A stretch of 38,677 bases of DNA, taken from positions 1-38,677 of the forward strand of contig JAWWPG010000050.1 in assembly GCA_033850885.1 (NCBI GenBank), in the 5' to 3' direction. The notes under the pieces are model-generated. The model was not told the DNA's origin. It searched no databases and saw only the letters and a program-made list of their open reading frames with translations. Shown here piece by piece: positions 15,907 through 23,908 of the stretch (position 1 is the first letter of the stretch; each line of letters opens with the position of its first letter). Source of the DNA: JAWWPG01 sp033850885 (GTDB lineage: Bacteria > Actinomycetota > Actinomycetes > Propionibacteriales > Nocardioidaceae). A program made the translations under genes and the position numbers.

Positions 15907-17044
15907 GCAGGTGGCCGTCGTCGACACAGTGCGCCGCTTCGTTTCCCATGAGCTGATGCCCCACGAGGACGAGATCGAGCGGCTCGGCGATGTCCCGCCT
16001 GATCTGGTGACGGAGATCCGGACCAAGGCGCTCAGCGCTGGGTTGTACGCCGCCAACATGCCCGAGGAGCTCGGCGGTGGCGGGCTGGACGCGGTCGCGA
16101 TGGCTCTCGTCGAGCGCGAGCTGGGCAAGACCAGCTACGCGCTGCAGTGGCTGGTAGGCAGACCGAGCAACATCCTGCTCGCCTGCGAGGGGGAGCAGCG
16201 TGAGCGGTACCTGCTGCCCACCATCCGCGGAGAGCGCATCGACTGCCTGGCAATGTCGGAACCAGGAGCCGGGTCCGACGTCCGCTCCATGACAACCATG
16301 GCGGTACGTGATGGCGATGACTACGTCGTCAATGGCACCAAGCACTTCATCAGCAACGCGGACAAGGCTGACTTCGTGATCCTGTTCGCCGCCACCGGGA
16401 CCGAGGACACGGCGTACGGCGCCAGGAAGCTGATCACGGGCTTCTTGGTGGACGTCGACACCGCCGGGCTGACCGTGACCCGCGGCTCGGCGAGTGTCTC
16501 CCACCGCGGGTACCACCATTGCGAGCTGGCCTTCGAGGACTGCCGACTGCCGGTGACCCAACGACTGGGTGACGACGGCCATGGCTTCTCGCTGATGAGC
16601 CAGTGGCTCGGCCCCAGTCGCCTGACCGTTGCTGCGACCAGCGTCGGCCGGGCCCGACGCGTGTTGGACATGGCCACGCGATGGGCGGCCGAACGGGTGC
16701 AGTTCGGCCAACCCATCGGGCGGTTCCAAGCAGTCGGCTTCCGGCTCGCCGATATGGCCACCGAGCTCGAGGCCGCGGAACTGCTGACGATGCGAGCAGC
16801 GTGGATGCTCGACCAGGGGACGATGACCGACCAGGACGCGGCGATGGCCAAGGTCTTCGCCTCCGAGATGCTGGGCCGCGTGACCGATGGGGCGGTGCAG
16901 GTGTTCGGTGGCATGGGGCTGATGACGGATCTGCCGATTGAACGGTTCTGGCGCGACGCCAGGGTCGAGCGGATCTGGGACGGCACGAGTGAGATCCAGC
17001 GGCACATCATCACGAGGTCCCTCCTGCGTCCGCTGGGGGCGTGA
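15884..17044 (+). CDS. Acyl-CoA dehydrogenase, probable gamma-butyrobetainyl-CoA (CaiA-type) dehydrogenase
   Basis: The 386-residue flavoprotein has the three acyl-CoA dehydrogenase domains: an N-terminal helical part (about 1-115), a beta middle domain with AMSEPGAGSDVRSM (about 125-138), and a C-terminal helical domain with AAERVQFGQPIGRFQAV and VQVFGGMGLMTDLPIERFWRDARVE. The ATG is preceded by GAGAGG at good spacing; upstream codons belong to the thioesterase region. In the last motif, RIWDGTSEIQ, Asp366 sits where MCAD-type enzymes have the catalytic Glu. The ending RFWRDARVERI resembles CaiA. Paired with a CaiD-like hydratase, it likely interconverts gamma-butyrobetainyl-CoA and crotonobetainyl-CoA, with electrons going to ETF. 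The family call is firm; the substrate is inferred. Confidence 0.85.
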   Translation: MDFDLTPEQVAVVDTVRRFVSHELMPHEDEIERLGDVPPDLVTEIRTKALSAGLYAANMPEELGGGGLDAVAMALVERELGKTSYALQWLVGRPSNILLACEGEQRERYLLPTIRGERIDCLAMSEPGAGSDVRSMTTMAVRDGDDYVVNGTKHFISNADKADFVILFAATGTEDTAYGARKLITGFLVDVDTAGLTVTRGSASVSHRGYHHCELAFEDCRLPVTQRLGDDGHGFSLMSQWLGPSRLTVAATSVGRARRVLDMATRWAAERVQFGQPIGRFQAVGFRLADMATELEAAELLTMRAAWMLDQGTMTDQDAAMAKVFASEMLGRVTDGAVQVFGGMGLMTDLPIERFWRDARVERIWDGTSEIQRHIITRSLLRPLGA

Positions 17045-17050
17045 GCCGAG

Positions 17051-17839
17051 GTGGCGGAGAGCAGCGTGCGCACCGAGGTCCTCGGAGAGGTCCTGCTGGT
17101 GACCCTCGACCGGCCGAAGGCGAACGCCATCGACGTCGCGACCAGCGTGGAGCTCTACGGTGCCTTCGAGCGTCTGCAACAGGACAGCACGGTTCGGGTG
17201 GCTATCCTCACCGGGGCGGGGGAGAGGTTCTTCTCGGCCGGGTGGGATCTGAAGGCCGCCGCTGCAGGGGAGTCGATGGAGGCCGACCACGGACCCGGCG
17301 GGTTCGCCGGGCTCACGGAGTTCGGCGCGCTGCGCAAACCCGTGATCGCGGCGGTGAACGGTCTAGCCCTAGGCGGTGGGTTCGAGGTTGCACTCGCGGC
17401 CGACCTCATCACGTGTTCGGAGCACGCCGAGTTCGCTCTGCCCGAGCCGACGCTTGGGATGCTCGCCGACTCGGGGGGTATCTTGCGGCTGCCGCGAAAG
17501 CTGCCCACTGCGATCGCCACGGAGCTGTTGCTTACGGGACGTCGCATGGGTGCGACCGAGGCTCTCGGGTGGGGGCTGGTGAACCGGGTGTTCGCCCCGT
17601 CGCGACTCGTCCAGGAGACGCTGAGACTAGCCCACGACATCTGCCGTAGCGCGCCGCTCGCGGTGGCGGCCATCAAGGAGATCTTGCGGCAGACCTCTGC
17701 CCTGAGCGTCGAGGAGGGGTTCCGACGGATGCGGACCGGTGACCTGCCCAGCTACCGCGCCATGCTCGCCTCCGAGGACGCCAAGGAGGGACCCCGAGCT
17801 TTCGTAGAGAAGCGCCCACCTCGCTGGCGTGGGCGCTGA
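17051..17839 (+). CDS. caiD: CaiD-like carnitinyl-CoA dehydratase (enoyl-CoA hydratase family)
   Basis: The 262-residue crotonase-fold enzyme follows E. coli CaiD closely along its length. Shared blocks are TLDRPKANAIDVATS, FFSAGWDLKAAA, GPGGFAGLTE, KPVIAAVNGLALGGGFEVAL, ALPEPTLGMLADSGG, TGRRMGATEALGWG and the C-terminal FVEKRPPRWRGR. Both candidate acid-base glutamates are kept: E112 (GGGFEVAL) and E132 (ALPEPTLG). CaiD reversibly hydrates crotonobetainyl-CoA to L-carnitinyl-CoA. It begins at a GTG 6 bases after the acyl-CoA dehydrogenase stop and is the last gene of the operon, with a hairpin over its stop codon. No CaiB/CaiC CoA transferase or ligase is in the window. Confidence 0.88.
   Translation: MAESSVRTEVLGEVLLVTLDRPKANAIDVATSVELYGAFERLQQDSTVRVAILTGAGERFFSAGWDLKAAAAGESMEADHGPGGFAGLTEFGALRKPVIAAVNGLALGGGFEVALAADLITCSEHAEFALPEPTLGMLADSGGILRLPRKLPTAIATELLLTGRRMGATEALGWGLVNRVFAPSRLVQETLRLAHDICRSAPLAVAAIKEILRQTSALSVEEGFRRMRTGDLPSYRAMLASEDAKEGPRAFVEKRPPRWRGR
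17811..17837 (+). terminator. GC-rich hairpin overlapping the caiD stop codon
   Basis: AGCGCCCAC (17811-17819) and GTGGGCGCT (17829-17837) form a perfect 9-bp stem with a 9-base loop; the stop codon begins at the last base of the stem. There is no T-run after it, so it may be a stabilising or factor-dependent end of the carnitine operon rather than a classic intrinsic terminator. Confidence 0.4.
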
Positions 17840-17962
17840 AACCTCAGCAGAGACGAACATCACGCTCGTTCTGCCCTCTCGGGTGACGCATCGTTTGGCT
17901 CGATCTGGCATGATTGTTTCATGGCGAGACCGACTCGCTGGTACTGAAGGACCTGATTGACC

Positions 17963-18112
17963 ATGTCACACACCACCTCAGCCACGTCGAACGGCCGGAC
18001 CTCGAGGGTCTCGGGCCTGGCGGCCGCTGTGCGCAGGACCTGGACGGACGCTCGCTACGCGGACCGCCGGCTCATGGAGATGCGCACGAACCTCAGCCGG
18101 CACTCTGGCTGA
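17963..18112 (+). CDS. Small basic protein of 49 residues, unknown function
   Basis: An ATG-started frame encodes a Ser/Thr-rich N-terminus (about 1-17), then a basic amphipathic helix with AVRRTWTDARYADRRLMEMR, ending NLSRHSG. GAAGGA lies 11 bases upstream. Arg and acidic residues alternate as in a real short helix rather than random translation, and I have an impression, not verified, of similar small actinobacterial proteins ending in a D-R-R-L-x-E-x-R segment. It stands alone between the convergent ends of caiD and fhs. The remaining bases to 18301 show no gene. Confidence 0.4.
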   Translation: MSHTTSATSNGRTSRVSGLAAAVRRTWTDARYADRRLMEMRTNLSRHSG

Positions 18113-18301
18113 CCTGCGTTCAGCTGCGGGCGCCTGAGCAGACACACTTCACCTACGCCGGATTCGGACGGCGTCATCGCGTTGGCGGCGTGGCGGGGCC
18201 GGCCGCTGCCCCACTTTCGACGTGGTAGGGAACAGAACGGCTGCCCGCCGCGGCGCTGGGGAGCCGTATCGAGACTTACCACCTGAGAAGTGGGCGGCTA
18301 G

Positions 18302-19981
18302 TCAGGACAGGCCGACGATCGTCCCGTCGTCTAACAGGTCGATCCGCGATGCTGCCGGGATCGCCGGCAGACCGGGCATCGTCATCACGTCGCCGCACAC
18401 GAGCACCACAAACCCCGCGCCGGCCGAGAGCCTCACCTCCCGTACGTGCAGGTCGTGGCCGGTCGGCGCACCGCGCAGGGTCGCGTCGGTCGAGAAGGAG
18501 TACTGCGTCTTCGCCACACAGACCGGCAGCCCGCCGTATCCGTCCGACTCGAGCCGGTCGAGCCGCCGCTTCGCCCTGCCATCCCAAGTCACGCTGGACG
18601 CGCCGTACAGCCGGTGGGCGAGCGTCTCCGCCTTCTCCTTGAGTGATACGTCGTCCGGGTACGTGAAGGAGAACGTCGACGGGTCGGACTCCTCGAGCAG
18701 GTCGAGCACACCCTTGGCCAGGTCGGTGGCCCCGGTACCGCCGTCGACGAAGTGCGTGGCCGGGTATGCGCGGACCCCGAGCGCGTCGACAAGCTCGACC
18801 ACCCGGGCCACCTCCGCCTCGGTGTCGGCCGGGAACCTGTTCAGTGCGACGACGCAAGGAATGCCGTAGACGTCGCGCACGTTGCGCAGATGCCGAGCGA
18901 GGTTCTCCATGCCTCGCTCGACAGCGCCGAGGTCCACTTTCGCGAGGTCCGGTGCGTCGACACCGCCGTGGAACTTGAGCGCTCGAACCGTGGCCAGCAC
19001 GACTGCGGCGTCCGGGCGCAGGCCTGACTTGCGGCACTTGATGTCGACGAACTTCTCCGCGCCGAGGTCGGCACCGAACCCGGCCTCGGTGATGACATAG
19101 TCGGCCAGCCGCAGCGCCGCCCGGGTCGCGATCACGGAGCTGCAGCCGTGCGCGATGTTGGCGAACGGCCCACCATGCACGAACGCCGGCGTGTGCTCCA
19201 GGGTCTGCACCAGGTTGGGTGCGAGTGCGTCGCGGAGCAGTACCGCCATCGCCCCGTGAGCCTCGAGCTCGCGCGCGGTGATCGGTTTCTTGGCCCGGGT
19301 GTAGCCGATCACGATGTCGCCGATCCGACGTTTGAGGTCGGCCCAGGACTCGGTCAGACAGAAGATCGCCATCAGCTCGGAGGCGACGACGATGTCGAAC
19401 CCGTCCTGGCGTGGGTAGCCGTTGGAGAGGCCCCCGAGCCCGACCACCGCGTCGCGAAGCGCCCGGTCGTTGAGGTCGACCACCCGCTTCCAGTCGACCG
19501 AGCGGACGTCGATGTCGAGCGCATTGCCGTGGTGGATGTGGTTGTCGATCAGCGCGGCCAGCAGGTTGTTGGCGGCCGCGATCGCCGCGAAGTCACCTGT
19601 GAAGTGCAGGTTGATGTCGGTCATCGGGACCACCTGCGAGTAGCCACCGCCGGCCGCGCCGCCCTTCATGCCGAACACGGGGCCCATCGACGGCTCGCGG
19701 AGGCACGCCATCGACCTCAGTCCCAGCCCGTGCAGCGCGTCGGTGAGCCCGACCGTGGTCGTCGTCTTGCCCTCGCCCGCGGGCGTCGGCGACAGCGCCG
19801 TCATCAGGATCAGCTTGCCGAGGGGCCGGTCGACCAGTGACTGCACATAGCCGAGGTCGACCTTGGCCTTGTAGTGGCCGTATGGCACGAGGAACGCGGG
19901 GTCGATCCCAAGCTCCTCCTGCGCCACCTGCATGATCGGGTGCAGCTCAGCGGCGTTGGCGATCTCGATGTCCGACAGCAT
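18302..19981 (-). CDS. fhs: Formate-tetrahydrofolate ligase
   Basis: The 559-residue protein is a full-length Fhs, which makes 10-formyl-tetrahydrofolate from formate, ATP and THF or runs in reverse to make ATP. The P-loop TPAGEGKTTTTVGL is at 66-79. Other blocks are REPSMGPVFGMKGGAAGGGY, DINLHFTGDFAAI, HGGPFANIAHGCSSV and EAGFGADLGAEKF. Its ATG follows the FchA-like stop directly (TGAATG), so they are co-translated. Located next to a betaine-forming pathway, it could dispose of C1 units from demethylation, or serve normal folate metabolism. Confidence 0.97.
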   Translation of the reverse strand: MLSDIEIANAAELHPIMQVAQEELGIDPAFLVPYGHYKAKVDLGYVQSLVDRPLGKLILMTALSPTPAGEGKTTTTVGLTDALHGLGLRSMACLREPSMGPVFGMKGGAAGGGYSQVVPMTDINLHFTGDFAAIAAANNLLAALIDNHIHHGNALDIDVRSVDWKRVVDLNDRALRDAVVGLGGLSNGYPRQDGFDIVVASELMAIFCLTESWADLKRRIGDIVIGYTRAKKPITARELEAHGAMAVLLRDALAPNLVQTLEHTPAFVHGGPFANIAHGCSSVIATRAALRLADYVITEAGFGADLGAEKFVDIKCRKSGLRPDAAVVLATVRALKFHGGVDAPDLAKVDLGAVERGMENLARHLRNVRDVYGIPCVVALNRFPADTEAEVARVVELVDALGVRAYPATHFVDGGTGATDLAKGVLDLLEESDPSTFSFTYPDDVSLKEKAETLAHRLYGASSVTWDGRAKRRLDRLESDGYGGLPVCVAKTQYSFSTDATLRGAPTGHDLHVREVRLSAGAGFVVLVCGDVMTMPGLPAIPAASRIDLLDDGTIVGLS

Positions 19982-20530
19982 TCAGGCCCTTCCCTTGGCG
20001 ACGCCCATGCGCCTGAGCAGTCCCGACCGCTTGTCCGAGTCGGGAAGCCGGCGCAGGTTGGACTCCACGTTCATCCGCGCGATGGCCGAGCCTGCCCGCG
20101 CCACCTCACCGGCCGCGACCAGGTCGGCCAGCAGCCCGGGGCGGGCTGCGGGTCGCAGCTGGTCGATCAGCACCAACGCCTCGATGGCGGTCTCGACCAC
20201 GCGGGCCTGCGGTTCGGCGGCACCCAGTAGTGCATCGTCGATGACTGCCCTGCGTACCTGGTCGTCGTACGTCGCGCCGCGCGGGAGCGCCCACGCGGCG
20301 GCTACGGCGCCGAACGCCCGCTCGTCGTCGTCCGCCAGCTGCTGGGCCCGCGCGACGAGCTGCTCGGCGTGCTCGACCAGCGGCTGGGCCTCGCAGTAGC
20401 GCGCCACCATCGCCACCAGCGCCGCGGCCTGGGCGATACACAGTGCCGCGACGGAGCCACCGGCCGGCGTGGGACTTCGGGCCGCGAGACGGTCGAGGAA
20501 GTCGGAGACCGTCCCGGGGTTCGCGTGCAT
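19982..20530 (-). CDS. fchA: FchA-like methenyl-THF cyclohydrolase / formiminotransferase-cyclodeaminase domain protein
   Basis: The 182-residue, mostly helical protein matches the cyclodeaminase/cyclohydrolase family. TVSDFLDRLAARSPTPAGGS is the conserved N-terminal block, with PTPAGGSVAALCIAQAAAL, then helices and NVESNLRRLPD near the C-terminus. It would interconvert 5,10-methenyl- and 10-formyl-THF. I chose the ATG at 20530 because the family begins here. A GTG at 20653 overlaps the nadK stop (GTGA) and would add 41 arginine/alanine-rich residues; no clear ribosome-binding site settles it. The C1 set nadK-fchA-fhs lacks the usual folD. Confidence 0.8.
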   Translation of the reverse strand: MHANPGTVSDFLDRLAARSPTPAGGSVAALCIAQAAALVAMVARYCEAQPLVEHAEQLVARAQQLADDDERAFGAVAAAWALPRGATYDDQVRRAVIDDALLGAAEPQARVVETAIEALVLIDQLRPAARPGLLADLVAAGEVARAGSAIARMNVESNLRRLPDSDKRSGLLRRMGVAKGRA

Positions 20531-20649
20531 GTCAAGAACCACGAGCACCACGCTAGCGCTGCCGCGGCCGCTGCACCGTCTGCGGCGGCGAGTTGCGAGT
20601 GCACCTACAGGATCTGACCCAGCCGGGTTCGTCCGAGATGCACGGGCCA

Positions 20650-21705
20650 TCACCGGGGTAGGCGGAGATGGGCCATATCGGATGGCACCGGGTCACTTGG
20701 TCGGTAGGTCAAGGGCGGCTCGCCGTCCGCAAGCGCGGCGGCGGCGTCGCTCAGCCCGAATCGGCTGCGCACTCTGGCATGGAAGTCCGTCGGCCGCAGC
20801 CGAACCAGGCGTGCGCGTTTCGGGCCGGCGTACACCCGGATCCAGTCACCAGGGTCAAGCACACCGCGCATCTGCCCGTCCACACTGACGGCCACCCGAC
20901 CCGAGCGATCCAGCACTCGAACGCCGACAGCTTCGTCTGTGGCGAGGACCAGGCTGCGGTTGAACACCATGTGGGCTGCGACCGGGGTGAAGATAAGAGC
21001 GTCAAGCTCCGGGGACAGCACTGGCCCACCCGCGGCGAAGCTATAGGCGGTGGATCCGGTCGGTGTGGCGACGATAACCGCGTCGGCCGAGTAGGCGGCA
21101 AACAGCTTGCCCGAGACGTAGACACCCAGACTCGCCTGCCGGTCGCGGGCGAGCTTCTCGAAGACCACGTCGTTGACCGCGAGGATGTCCAACGGGACGC
21201 CCCAGCCGACGTCCTCGGCCAGCCCGGGTCGCACCGTCGGGGCAGGAAGCGCGGGCCCGCGACCGTACTTGAGAAGCACCTCCATCTCGGCGGGGATCTC
21301 CAATGGACGCGATGCCCGCATGGTCAACGTCAGCCGCTCCTCCACGTGGGCTGTGCCGTGATTGACCGCGTCAAGCGCACTGGACAGATCTGCCACCGTG
21401 ACCTCGGTCAAGAACCCGACCCGGCCCATGTCCACGCCGAGCACGCTCGCATCGACCGGAGCCGCGACCCGAACTCCCCGCAACAGGGTGCCGTCCCCAC
21501 CAATGGTCACGATCAGATCAGGGTCACCCGCCCTGGCAGCCTCTTCCCGGTCGGTGAGCCGTCCGGCGCCGTCCAGGTCGTCCCACACATCCATGTCCGT
21601 ACACGGGACACCATTGGCCCGGGCCCACTCGCGAACCAGGTCCGCCGCCGCAGGTGCTGCGCTCTTGCCCGCGTGTATCACCAGACCTATCCGTCCAATC
21701 GCCAC
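20650..21705 (-). CDS. nadK: NAD kinase
   Basis: The protein (351 residues from this start) has the NAD/diacylglycerol-kinase fold: IVTIGGDGTLLRGV (GGDGT motif), the block LAVNDVVFEK, and TPTGSTAYSFAAGGPVLSP followed by SVDGQ. It phosphorylates NAD to NADP. The GTG at 21705 is preferred, with AGGGG 7 bases upstream; GTG 21723 would add six residues. The C-terminal tail past about residue 320 is longer than in compact NadK proteins. It heads the operon with the FchA-like gene and fhs, which is unusual: methylene-THF dehydrogenases use NADP, so NADP supply may be co-regulated with C1 flux. Confidence 0.93.
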   Translation of the reverse strand: MAIGRIGLVIHAGKSAAPAAADLVREWARANGVPCTDMDVWDDLDGAGRLTDREEAARAGDPDLIVTIGGDGTLLRGVRVAAPVDASVLGVDMGRVGFLTEVTVADLSSALDAVNHGTAHVEERLTLTMRASRPLEIPAEMEVLLKYGRGPALPAPTVRPGLAEDVGWGVPLDILAVNDVVFEKLARDRQASLGVYVSGKLFAAYSADAVIVATPTGSTAYSFAAGGPVLSPELDALIFTPVAAHMVFNRSLVLATDEAVGVRVLDRSGRVAVSVDGQMRGVLDPGDWIRVYAGPKRARLVRLRPTDFHARVRSRFGLSDAAAALADGEPPLTYRPSDPVPSDMAHLRLPR

Positions 21706-21756
21706 CCTGTTCACCCCTACCACAAAGCTGAGAGCGCGCCGTCGACCAGCTACCTG

Positions 21757-21787
21757 ATTGTGAGGGGCGAGTGGCGGCTCTTGTCAA
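21757..21787 (-). promoter_or_regulatory. Candidate promoter for the nadK-fchA-fhs operon
   Basis: On the minus strand a perfect TTGACA (21787-21782) is followed after 19 bases by CACAAT (21762-21757). The predicted start lies about 45 bases before nadK. The spacer is long by two bases, so strength is uncertain. The divergent kinase gene starts about 220 bases away. Confidence 0.35.
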
Positions 21788-22004
21788 CGCACCTGCACCG
21801 TCGGGTCGGCCACGACGAAGGCGTGATGAGCATTGAACGTGGTGAGAGTCAGCGTCGCAGCTCGACGCTCCGGTGGTAGCGGGTCCGTTCTCGGTTCACA
21901 CCGCATTGGGCGGCGGAGCCTGTTCGCACAAGGTGACGGACTAATGGCTTCGACTCTAGCTGGTGGCATTTCGGAGCCCGGTGCGAGATGGTGCTGCGGT
22001 GACC

Positions 22005-23510
22005 ATGCGGTGGCGAGTCAGGCACATCCCGCTGGTGGCCGAGGCCGCGCTTGCCGTGGGGGTGTCTCTTGCCCTGTTTGCTTCTGTGGCTGCGGTGCTC
22101 ACTGTCACAACGCAGCCGATCCCGGTGCTCTTGCTTGCCGTCTTGTGCAGCGTGGTCGTCCTTCGCGCTGCTCACGCCGGCGCGGACTTGTACGCCGTGC
22201 CACTGGCGCTGGCAGCTGTCCTTGCCTTCGACTTCTTCTACCTGCCGCCGTTGCGCACGTTTGGTTTTCCCGACTACGCGAACTGGGGCGCGTTGGCGCT
22301 CTACCTCGGCGTCACCGTCCTGGTCTGCACGATCAGTGCTCGCACTCGCCGCCGAGTCGAGTCCCTGAACCAGGCACAGGGTGCGCTCGTGATTGAGCAG
22401 GCTGCGTTACGGCGAGTGGCGACGCTGGTCGCCCAGGAGTCATCCCCGACTGACGTCTTTGCCGCGGTGGCCGAGGAGGTGGGGCGGCTGATGACGATCG
22501 AGGGCACGCGGGTCCTGCGTTACGAGCCCGATGGCTCCGCGACCGTGGTCACCGGCTGGAACCTCTATGCCGCGCTTCCAATCGGCGAACGCGTGTCGCT
22601 TGAGGGCCAGTCTGTGACCGCGAAGGTTTTCGATACGCAGCGGCCGGCCAGGATGGACAGCTACGCCGATGCCGCTGGTCCGGTTGCTGCGGACATTCGC
22701 GCGGCGGGGATTCGGTCCTCCGTCGGGTGCCCGATCATCGTCGGTGGACGACTCTGGGGGGCGATGGTCGCCGTGACCTCGCAGCGCGAGTCGATGCCGA
22801 TAGGCGCGGAGTTTCGTCTCGCCCAGTTCACGGAGCTGGTCGCGATCGCCATTTCGAATGCCCAGGCCCGCGCTGAGCTCACCGCCTCCCGCGCGCGAAT
22901 AGTTGGTGCCGCCGACGAGGCGCGCCAACGGATCGAACGAGACCTGCATGACGGGATCCAGCAGCGGCTGGTCTCGCTCGCGCTCGACCTGCGGAGCGCC
23001 ACCGCGATGCTGCCGGGCACCTTTGAGGATGTCCACGCAGAGCTCTCCCAGCTCGGCGAGGGCCTGGTCAGCGCCCTGGATCAGCTCCGTGAGATCTCGC
23101 GTGGCATCCACCCGGCCATCTTGTCCGATGGTGGTCTCAAACCCGCACTCAAGGCACTTGCCCGCCGTTCGCCCGTCCCGGTCACGCTCGACGTACGCAC
23201 CGACGGTCGACTTCCAGAACGGGTCGAGGTAGCCGCTTACTACCTGGTCTCGGAGGCGCTCACGAACACCGCTAAGCACGCTCAGGCCTCGGAGGTGCAC
23301 GTCGTCGTAGAACCGGAAGACGGCCTCGTGCGGCTGTCGATCCACGACGATGGTGTCGGAGGAGCCGACCCCTGGCGCGGGTCTGGGCTGATCGGTCTCG
23401 GAGATCGCGTCGAGGCGCTTGGCGGAAGGCTCGAGATCAGAAGCCCACCTCGCGAGGGGACGTCGCTGATCGTCACCCTTCCGAGCGACGAGAGCCCGGT
23501 CGGGCCTTGA
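22005..23510 (+). CDS. DUF4118-GAF sensor histidine kinase (NarL/DesK class)
   Basis: The 501-residue kinase has four closely packed N-terminal membrane helices (about 8-105) of the DUF4118 type seen in KdpD, with FDFFYLPPLRTFGFPDYANW between the last two. A coiled linker is followed by a GAF domain (about 130-290; VGCPIIVGGRLWGAMVAVTS), a HisKA_3 dimerisation domain with H315 in RIERDLHDGIQQRLVSLALD, and an HATPase domain (N-box EALTNTAKHAQ, G-box HDDGVGGADPWRGSGLIGL). The ATG at 22005 is chosen because the 14 upstream residues from GTG 21963 are not membrane-like. No response regulator adjoins it; the only one in the window is at 212-865. The architecture fits sensing of redox or stress cues, but the signal is unknown. 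Confidence 0.92.
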   Translation: MRWRVRHIPLVAEAALAVGVSLALFASVAAVLTVTTQPIPVLLLAVLCSVVVLRAAHAGADLYAVPLALAAVLAFDFFYLPPLRTFGFPDYANWGALALYLGVTVLVCTISARTRRRVESLNQAQGALVIEQAALRRVATLVAQESSPTDVFAAVAEEVGRLMTIEGTRVLRYEPDGSATVVTGWNLYAALPIGERVSLEGQSVTAKVFDTQRPARMDSYADAAGPVAADIRAAGIRSSVGCPIIVGGRLWGAMVAVTSQRESMPIGAEFRLAQFTELVAIAISNAQARAELTASRARIVGAADEARQRIERDLHDGIQQRLVSLALDLRSATAMLPGTFEDVHAELSQLGEGLVSALDQLREISRGIHPAILSDGGLKPALKALARRSPVPVTLDVRTDGRLPERVEVAAYYLVSEALTNTAKHAQASEVHVVVEPEDGLVRLSIHDDGVGGADPWRGSGLIGLGDRVEALGGRLEIRSPPREGTSLIVTLPSDESPVGP

Positions 23511-23755
23511 CCTGCATCTTCGCCTCGAAGTAGAGCCCACGCTTAGATCCCACGCCACCGACGGCGTATGAACCAGCGGCGGGGGGACCAGGCCGGGCGG
23601 TGTCCGCGGTTGCGGCCTAGAAGCCCAGCGCCCAGGGTTCGGACCTGACGGGTGCGCATCGGAGATATGGAGCAGGATGGCGCGCAGGTTGGGAGCGGGC
23701 GGACGTGGGTACAGAAGGGCATCCGTTTCGTTCGCTGGCAGCCTGGAGGTAGGTC

Positions 23756-23908
23756 GTGGATTGGTGGGTCTGGCTGATCGTCATCATTGTGATTGCGGCT
23801 CTCGTGGTCGGTGCTGCTCTTGCTCTGCAGGCCCGTCGTCGACGCGGTGGGGTGATCGCGGACCCGGCCGGCTCGCCTCGCAGGAGGAACCGAGGTGGTG
23901 GGGTGTGA
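23756..23908 (+). CDS. Small single-span membrane protein (50 residues)
   Basis: A GTG-started frame encodes one hydrophobic helix (DWWVWLIVIIVIAALVVGAA, residues 2-21), then RRRR, and a basic, Gly/Pro-rich tail. A near-consensus GGAGGT lies 6 bases upstream. Its stop overlaps the start of the PRC-barrel gene in GTGTGA, so the two are translationally coupled. Arginines after the helix predict an N-out/C-in orientation. It looks like a membrane anchor or partner for the PRC-barrel proteins; function unknown. The 245 bases upstream hold no other gene I can support. Confidence 0.7.
   Translation: MDWWVWLIVIIVIAALVVGAALALQARRRRGGVIADPAGSPRRRNRGGGV

Noticed and set aside
15428..17290. 620-codon minus-strand frame across thioesterase II, the acyl-CoA dehydrogenase and caiD
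   Set aside because: It spans three convincing genes in antisense and shows no family similarity.
20668..21879. 403-codon plus-strand frame opposite nadK
   Set aside because: Antisense to a full NAD kinase; the translation is a GC-skew shadow.
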